The translations under genes and the position numbers were made by a program. 64,000 bases of DNA from Chloroflexota bacterium. Lineage in GTDB: Bacteria > Chloroflexota > Dehalococcoidia > Lucifugimonadales > JADFKI01. This document shows positions 59,111 to 64,000 of the stretch, in pieces. The notes below the pieces were generated by a model, which had not been told where the DNA came from, searched no databases, and saw only the letters and a list, made by a program, of their open reading frames with translations. The DNA lies in the NCBI GenBank assembly GCA_009840355.1, contig VXNZ01000056.1:62001-126000 (forward strand). Reading direction: 5' to 3'. Numbering within the stretch: the first letter of the stretch is position 1; each line of letters begins with the position of its first letter.

Positions 59111-60244
59111 ATGTGCATTCAAAACGCCCTGCAACAACATATACTCCAAATCACCGACGACGGCAAAACCGTCGCCGACTTCCTACACGCCACAATGCAG
59201 GGCAATACCCTCAACGCCAAAACCCACCACCGCCTAGAAGCCGCCAAGCAACTAACCAAACTCGCCCTCGCCAACGACATAACCGTTCGTCCTGAGCCTG
59301 TCGAGGGACATGCCCAAGAAGACACCCCTTCCCCCTCGACGGGGGAAGGCTGGGATGGGGGTGAAGACCACCAGAACGCCGACACTGCGGCATTCCAAGA
59401 CAATAACCCTACCCAGACTGTACATCCTGTTACGGATTTAGACATCATCAACTATAAAACGGCGCGCCTAATCCGCGAAGAGACCAACGACGGCTACCAC
59501 ATCGCCGACTTCCTAGCCCGCGTAATGCGCGGCGAAGACGCCCGCGGCAGCGCCGTCAGTCCCGCAGACCGTATGGCAGCCGCCAAAGAACTGCTAAACC
59601 GCGGCTTGGGCAAATTCGGCGATACACGCGACCGCCGCATCTCCGACAGCCCCGAAGACAAAGAACTCATCCATTCCGGACTGTCTCGCTACATCAGAGA
59701 GCGCACGGACGACGGCATCGAAGCCGTCCGCTTCCTGCTAGAAGTCGCGTCAGGGCAGGACGCAAGCTTCTCGACTCACCAGCGCGTCATCGCCACGCGC
59801 GAACTGCTGCGGCGCGGCTGGGACACCAACTACGACGCCGTAACGCCCGAACATATCGCCGCCTACCGCGAAAAGCAAGACGCCCTAGAACCCACCGACT
59901 ACGACATCAGACTGCAAGAGTGGCGCGAAGAAGAGCGCACGGCGCGGGAAGCGCAAGAAGCCCAGAGTGAAGACGAGCCGCAGCTGGAAGCCGGCATCTT
60001 CGCCCACCTAACCTTCGCCGAAATCGACCGCTACGAAGCAATGAGCACCGAAGAGCAGATAGAGTTCATAGAGCGGCAAAGAGACAGCCGCAACTCAGAC
60101 GATAGCGCCCACCCCACGGACGAACCCACCGAAGACCGCGAAAACATCGACTGGAACGCCCTACTCCAAAACATAGGCGCATCGTCCCGACATCCCCATC
60201 CTGCCCATCCTGTTAATTCCCAAACCCGCATCCGCAGCCCATAG
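59111..60244 (+). CDS. Protein with three internal helical repeats, carrying in-frame dispersed elements
   Basis: A 377-residue protein, not recognised. Three repeats of about 50 residues share (I/Y)xxxTDDGxxVAxFLxxxMxG...RxxAAxELLxRG, at about 5-57, 110-165 and 186-240. Between the first and second is VRPEPVEGH followed by PSPSTGEGWDGGE, which are the translations of intergenic palindromes, so elements inserted without breaking the frame. The C-terminus is acidic and ends in PHPAHPVNSQ. It has a strong promoter but no ribosome binding site at the ATG. The repeats look like tandem helix pairs; a role as adaptor or small terminase-like protein is only a guess. Confidence 0.65.
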   Translation: MCIQNALQQHILQITDDGKTVADFLHATMQGNTLNAKTHHRLEAAKQLTKLALANDITVRPEPVEGHAQEDTPSPSTGEGWDGGEDHQNADTAAFQDNNPTQTVHPVTDLDIINYKTARLIREETNDGYHIADFLARVMRGEDARGSAVSPADRMAAAKELLNRGLGKFGDTRDRRISDSPEDKELIHSGLSRYIRERTDDGIEAVRFLLEVASGQDASFSTHQRVIATRELLRRGWDTNYDAVTPEHIAAYREKQDALEPTDYDIRLQEWREEERTAREAQEAQSEDEPQLEAGIFAHLTFAEIDRYEAMSTEEQIEFIERQRDSRNSDDSAHPTDEPTEDRENIDWNALLQNIGASSRHPHPAHPVNSQTRIRSP

Positions 60245-60265
60245 CCAATAAGTCGGCTCCCACCC

Positions 60266-60390
60266 TTGACACCCCGAATACCCGCGCCTATCGTGAACAT
60301 GCACTCAGCCACAGAGCGAGGAGGTTAGCGATGCCACGAGTCGAGTTCCCTACCCATCCCGTACATCCTGTTAGCTCTCGCTGCCCTTGA
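60266..60390 (+). promoter_or_regulatory. Promoter and start of a truncated gene
   Basis: TTGACA (60266-60271) and TATCGT (60289-60294) with a 17-bp spacer are followed by GAGGAGG (60318-60324) and ATG 60331. The frame runs only 19 codons (MPRVEFPTHPVHPVSSRCP) and stops inside the 3' end of the dehydrogenase gene. The intact expression signals with no gene behind them suggest that a gene was cut off here by rearrangement. Confidence 0.5.
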
Positions 60391-61276
60391 CCTCCACGCC
60401 GGCGGTTTCTTCGGCTACTTTGATAGCCGCATGCTGATCCTCGTTGCCAAGACCCTTGCCCATGGCGAGCGTCTGCACTTGGTATGCCGCGGAGCCGACC
60501 ATGTTCGCCGCGCCCAGCGATGCCGCAAGCTGCGCCGCAAGTCCCAGGTCTTTGTGCGACAAGGCGAGCTTGAAGCCAGGCTCGAAGTTGCGCTCGAATA
60601 CCTTTGCCTTCAAGCCCGTGCGCCCGTGCAACGTGCTTGCGGCGGTGTTGTTCATGACTTCTCGCAGCCGCTCCGGGTTCAGTCCGGCGGCAACGCCCAT
60701 GGTGACCGCCTCGCCAAGCAGCGTGGCGACCGAGCAGGATACGAGGTTGTTGACTATCTTAGTGGTAACGCCCAACCCCAGTTCGCCGCAGTAGAATTGC
60801 TGGTCGCCGAGCGTGTCCAGCACATCCTTGCAGTCTTCGACGACGCTCGCGCTGCCGCCAATCATCAGCGTGAGAGCGCCGGTCGCCGCCTGCTGCGGGC
60901 CCATGCCGACCGGCACATCGAGCATGTCCGCGCCTTTCGCCTGCACCGCCGCGCCGACTCTGCGCGTGGTGTCGGGGTCGATGCTGCTCATGTCGATATA
61001 GACCTTGCCCGCGCTCAACCCGTGCACGAGACCGTCCTCGCCGGTCGCCATGCTCTCGACTATCTGCGGCGTGGGCAGCGAGCTGACTATGACATCGCAC
61101 TGCTCTGCGACCTCGCGCGGCGACGATGCGGCGGTCGCGCCCTTGTCCACTAGCGCCTGCACCGCCTCAGCGCGTATGTCGTACACCGTTACATCGTATC
61201 CGCTTGCGAGCAAGTGCGACGCCATGCCGCCGCCCATATTGCCCAAGCCGATGTAGCCTATCTTCCTGTCTGCCAT
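60371..61276 (-). CDS. 3-hydroxyisobutyrate dehydrogenase-like beta-hydroxyacid dehydrogenase
   Basis: A 301-residue NAD(P) enzyme: IGYIGLGNMGGGMASHLL (cofactor loop), DVPVGMGPQQAATGALTLMIG (substrate loop, normally DAPVSGG), and the catalytic Lys in TTKIVNNLVSCS. It oxidises 3-hydroxyisobutyrate, tartronate semialdehyde or similar acids. AGGAGG seven bases before ATG 61276 fixes the start. The altered PVGMGP segment suggests a changed substrate. A partial copy of its 3' end lies at 58677-58820. Confidence 0.88.
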   Translation of the reverse strand: MADRKIGYIGLGNMGGGMASHLLASGYDVTVYDIRAEAVQALVDKGATAASSPREVAEQCDVIVSSLPTPQIVESMATGEDGLVHGLSAGKVYIDMSSIDPDTTRRVGAAVQAKGADMLDVPVGMGPQQAATGALTLMIGGSASVVEDCKDVLDTLGDQQFYCGELGLGVTTKIVNNLVSCSVATLLGEAVTMGVAAGLNPERLREVMNNTAASTLHGRTGLKAKVFERNFEPGFKLALSHKDLGLAAQLAASLGAANMVGSAAYQVQTLAMGKGLGNEDQHAAIKVAEETAGVEVKGSES

Positions 61277-61338
61277 GTTGCGCCTCCTGTAAATTGTGCC
61301 AATCCCGGCAACTATCGTGCCCAATCCGCAAGCTTTCG

Positions 61339-62109
61339 TCAAGCCGCCACCAGATTCCACATCTTCAGCGCCAGTCCGAACGTGCTGGATACCAGCACCA
61401 GAGCAATTACGCCGCGCCGCCACACCGCATCGGTCAGGCTCTTGGCTATGCGGTCGCCCAGCAGCGCGGCAAGCATCGCCGGCACAATAGAAGCCAGCAA
61501 CAGCGTAGTCCGCGCCGGCGTGTACAGGTCGTTCAGCCCATAGCCGACAATCAGAGCAGTTCCCATGAATATGAAGTACAGCGCCATAGACGCGCGAGTG
61601 CCTTGACGGCCCCAGCCCTGCGAGATGAAGAACAGCACCAGCAGCGGTCCGCCCACGCCTATGCCCGTGATAAACAGCCCCACCAGAAAGCCGCACACCG
61701 GCCCCAGAATGCTTGCCCTGGGCATACGGAAGGGCATCCGAAACATCCCGCCAACCGTGAGCGCGATGATGACCACCAGCACCGCAATGCCGAAGATGTC
61801 CTTGTACTCCGCGATGTCTAGCATCGCCAGCACCCAGCCGCCGATAAGCGCGCCCACAATGCCCGCCACCACGATAGGCACAATCTCTCGTGGGCGCAGA
61901 TGCTCCCGGTTCCGCAGCACAACCAGAATCACCACCGGCAGCGCCATCACATTCAGCAGGATGATCGATGTCGCCGGGTCGAACAGCAAGAACAGCAGCG
62001 GCAGCCCCACGATCCCGATGCCAAAGCCCATAGCGCTGAACACCGTGCAGGCGAAGAACACCACCAGCACGGCGAACACCAATTCCGTCGGGCTTACGGC
62101 GTCGAGCAA
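61339..62109 (-). CDS. TauE/SafE-family membrane permease
   Basis: A 256-residue membrane protein with about eight helices and the family's inverted repeat: FACTVFSAMGFGIGIVGLPLLF near the start and GLFITGIGVGGPLLVLFF in the middle, both Gly-rich helix turns. Relatives export sulfite, sulfoacetate or other organic anions. It begins with TTG at 62109, five bases after GGAG. No sulfur genes are adjacent. Confidence 0.83.
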   Translation of the reverse strand: MLDAVSPTELVFAVLVVFFACTVFSAMGFGIGIVGLPLLFLLFDPATSIILLNVMALPVVILVVLRNREHLRPREIVPIVVAGIVGALIGGWVLAMLDIAEYKDIFGIAVLVVIIALTVGGMFRMPFRMPRASILGPVCGFLVGLFITGIGVGGPLLVLFFISQGWGRQGTRASMALYFIFMGTALIVGYGLNDLYTPARTTLLLASIVPAMLAALLGDRIAKSLTDAVWRRGVIALVLVSSTFGLALKMWNLVAA

Positions 62110-62112
62110 ATC

Positions 62113-62528
62113 ATCTCCAATTCCGAGACACGCGCTTCAAAACAAAAGCCCGGCCGCTCATGGGAGCTACGTTAATGTGCAAGTCCTGTTTCGTCGGTCT
62201 TCGAAGGGTTAGTTGGTCGTCTATGCGATCGTCCTGCTGGGCTTTGGCTTCCAGTCGATGACGAAGTTGGTGTATTACGAGACGCTGCATATCAGGATTG
62301 TGGGGAACCGCGCGAAGTACCAGCGCCGTTCGCCTTCCATTATGCTCCAGATCGATTCCCTGTTCGTGTCGCTGCGACTTTGCATAGACCACACGCGATA
62401 CTTAGGTTGCACATCGCGAGAATGCTAACAGAGCGACTATACAAAGCGCAATTTGGCGACGGCGGCGGCAATGCTAGCGAGTGGCGTGCAATCGTAACAG
62501 ATCGCAGCACATGTTAGAGCGCGCCGTA
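62113..62528. other. Intergenic region, nothing recognised
   Basis: This gap between the TauE/SafE gene and ffh has short open frames on both strands, but none shows a family pattern, a ribosome binding site or a good start. The longest on the plus strand (from about 62213) begins with a hydrophobic stretch and may be decayed coding sequence. No repeat of the A-D families is present. Confidence 0.4.
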
Positions 62529-63917
62529 TCAGCGCATGTTCGGCATGTTCAGGATGTTCCCCTGCTGGCGCATCATGCGGCGCATCTTTTTGCTCTGGCG
62601 CTTGCTGCCTTTACCGCTGCTCACGCCCATGAACTGGCGCATCATCTTCTGCATTTGGCTGAACTGATTGAGCAGCTGGTTGACATCCTGCGGCGTCGTG
62701 CCGCTGCCGCGCGCGATGCGCCGCCTGCGACTGCCGCCGATAATCTCCGGGCGGCGGCGTTCTTCGGGCGTCATGGAGCGTATGATCGCCTCGGTCTTGA
62801 CCAAGTGGCTGCCGTCTAGTTCGTCCACGGAAATCTTGCCCTTCATCGCGGAGAAGCCGGGCACCATTTCCAGCACTTGGCTTATGGGTCCCATCTGCTT
62901 GAGTTGCTGAAGCTGCCCTAGGAAATCGTCAAGGTCGAATGTCGCCTGGCGTATCTTGCGCTCCATCTCGGCGGCTTCGTCTTCGTCGAAGGAAGCCTGC
63001 GCCTTGTCGATGAGCGTCAGCATGTCGCCCATTCCGAGAATGCGCGAGGCGAGCCTGTCCGGGTAGAATGCTTCCAGCGCGTCCGCGCGCTCGCCCGTGC
63101 CCATGAACTTGATAGGCACGCCGGTTACCGAAGTTATTGACAGCGCCGCGCCGCCACGCGCATCGCCGTCCATCTTGGTCATAATCAACCCGGTCAAGCC
63201 TATGCGGTCGTGGAACTGCTTGGCGGCTTCGACGGCTTCCTGACCCGTCATCGCGTCCACGACGAGCAGCGTTTCGTCAGGCGATACGGCGTCTTTCACC
63301 GATTCCAATTCGGACATCAGTTCGTCATCAACCTGAAATCTGCCAGCCGTGTCAACGATAGCCCATGCCGCGTTCAACTCGGCGGCGCGTTTCACACCGT
63401 CTTTGGCGACTTTGGGTGTATTTCCGGATTTCGAATCCTGATAGACCGACACATCAATCTGCCCGCCCAGCGTTTCGAGTTGCTGAATGGCGGCGGGACG
63501 TTGCAAGTCGGCGGCGACCATCACCGGTAGCTGACCGTCTTGCTTCAGATGCCGCGCGAGTTTCGCGGACGCGGTGGTTTTGCCCGCGCCGTTTAGCCCG
63601 ACCATGAGGATGACAGACGGACGGCGCGGACCGGATTCGAGGCGATGTACCTTACCGCCGAGGATGTCCACGAGCGCGTCATTGGTAATCTTGACGACCT
63701 GCTGTCCCGGCGACAGGCTCTTCAGCACATCGGACTTCAGCGCCTCTTCGCGAATGCGAGCGATGAACTCGCGGGCGACGCCGAAGTTCACATCGGCTTC
63801 GAGCAGCGCCATACGCACTTCACGCAGCGCCTCGTCCACATCGCACTCGGTCAGCCTGCCCTTGTTTCCAAGGCGGCCGAATACGCCGTTCAGCTTGTCT
63901 GATAGAGCCTCAAACAT
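62529..63917 (-). CDS. ffh: Signal recognition particle protein Ffh
   Basis: A 462-residue SRP54: an N-domain, GTPase domain with G1 GLNGAGKT (107-114), G3 IVDTAGRFQVD, G4 TKMDGDARGG, and the Met-rich M domain from about 300 with the signal/4.5S RNA-binding helices (SRRRRIARGSGTTPQDVNQL). The tail is Arg/Lys/Met-rich. It binds signal sequences and 4.5S RNA and targets ribosomes to the membrane. Starts with ATG 63917. Complete. Confidence 0.95.
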   Translation of the reverse strand: MFEALSDKLNGVFGRLGNKGRLTECDVDEALREVRMALLEADVNFGVAREFIARIREEALKSDVLKSLSPGQQVVKITNDALVDILGGKVHRLESGPRRPSVILMVGLNGAGKTTASAKLARHLKQDGQLPVMVAADLQRPAAIQQLETLGGQIDVSVYQDSKSGNTPKVAKDGVKRAAELNAAWAIVDTAGRFQVDDELMSELESVKDAVSPDETLLVVDAMTGQEAVEAAKQFHDRIGLTGLIMTKMDGDARGGAALSITSVTGVPIKFMGTGERADALEAFYPDRLASRILGMGDMLTLIDKAQASFDEDEAAEMERKIRQATFDLDDFLGQLQQLKQMGPISQVLEMVPGFSAMKGKISVDELDGSHLVKTEAIIRSMTPEERRRPEIIGGSRRRRIARGSGTTPQDVNQLLNQFSQMQKMMRQFMGVSSGKGSKRQSKKMRRMMRQQGNILNMPNMR

Positions 63918-64000
63918 CTTCTGTCCTTTGCGGTTGCCGCCGCTTTCATGGGTCTAATGGGAATGCAGATTAACAGGTCAGGCGGCGAAAAGGGGATAAT

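Noticed and set aside
61277-61696. N-terminal extension of the hydroxyisobutyrate dehydrogenase
   Set aside because: It is antisense-like to nothing conserved, overlaps the TauE/SafE gene in another frame, and AGGAGG before 61276 marks the real start.
62213-62428. 71-codon plus-strand frame with a hydrophobic start
   Set aside because: No ribosome binding site, no recognisable family and a composition not better than chance; left as unassigned intergenic sequence.

Overview
The window looks like a chromosomal segment of an uncultured, moderately GC-rich bacterium. The mix (CoA-transferases, MaoC and SDR enzymes, luciferase-like flavoproteins, amidase, DUF1800, Uma2, a fused AccDA, RNase J, a T-box in front of ilvB) resembles uncultured Chloroflexota of the Dehalococcoidia/SAR202 type. 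That placement is inference from gene content only; no marker gene was compared. Intergenic spaces are full of short interspersed palindromic elements.

Layout. 1-9 kb: the edge of a DUF1800 gene, an MFS exporter, a hydrolase, two near-duplicate SDR proteins around an isochorismatase-like gene, a MaoC-type pair, a PHP-domain protein and a propeller lipoprotein. 9-15 kb: an unknown protein, an amidase with a small companion, then two divergent genes that each carry one in-frame TGA exactly where a redox cysteine belongs (a DUF3179 lipoprotein and an ArsC/Spx-like protein), followed by a DUF4258/DUF2283 pair. 15-21.7 kb: a biotin block on the minus strand (BioY, double CaiB-type CoA-transferase, biotinyl protein, biotin carboxylase, carboxyltransferase). 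22-29 kb: a 2-hydroxyacid dehydrogenase, a membrane/coiled-coil protein, an LLM flavoprotein, full-length DUF1800, Uma2 and an NHL propeller. 29-36 kb: RNase J, FtsK and fused AccDA. 36-48 kb: the branched-chain amino acid cluster on the minus strand (promoter, T-box, ilvB, ilvH, ilvC, leuA, leuC, leuD) with unrelated small genes between. 48-64 kb: tRNA-Pro, an aldolase, upp, an antitoxin-like/PIN pair, an epimerase, an RraA-like protein, a decayed multicopper oxidase, gamma-glutamyltransferase, a deaminase, a second MFS exporter, a scrambled region with a chimeric gene junction, a hydroxyisobutyrate-type dehydrogenase, a TauE/SafE permease and ffh.

Main result. The two genes at 11972-13549 and 13875-14222 are best read as selenoproteins. 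Each TGA forms a UxxC motif in place of CxxC, each reading frame continues intact to family length, and each TGA is followed at 20-22 nt by a 7-bp hairpin with a 5-nt loop starting CG, which fits the bacterial SECIS pattern. DUF3179 is not a selenoprotein family I recognise. Other points worth a look: a probable TA-targeting MITE family that twice sits inside a TAG stop codon and keeps it, two genes lacking a normal start codon (RNase J with ATC, an MFS protein with ACG), paired SDR proteins without the catalytic lysine, a DapA-like protein without its Schiff-base lysine, and palindromic elements read in frame inside a protein.
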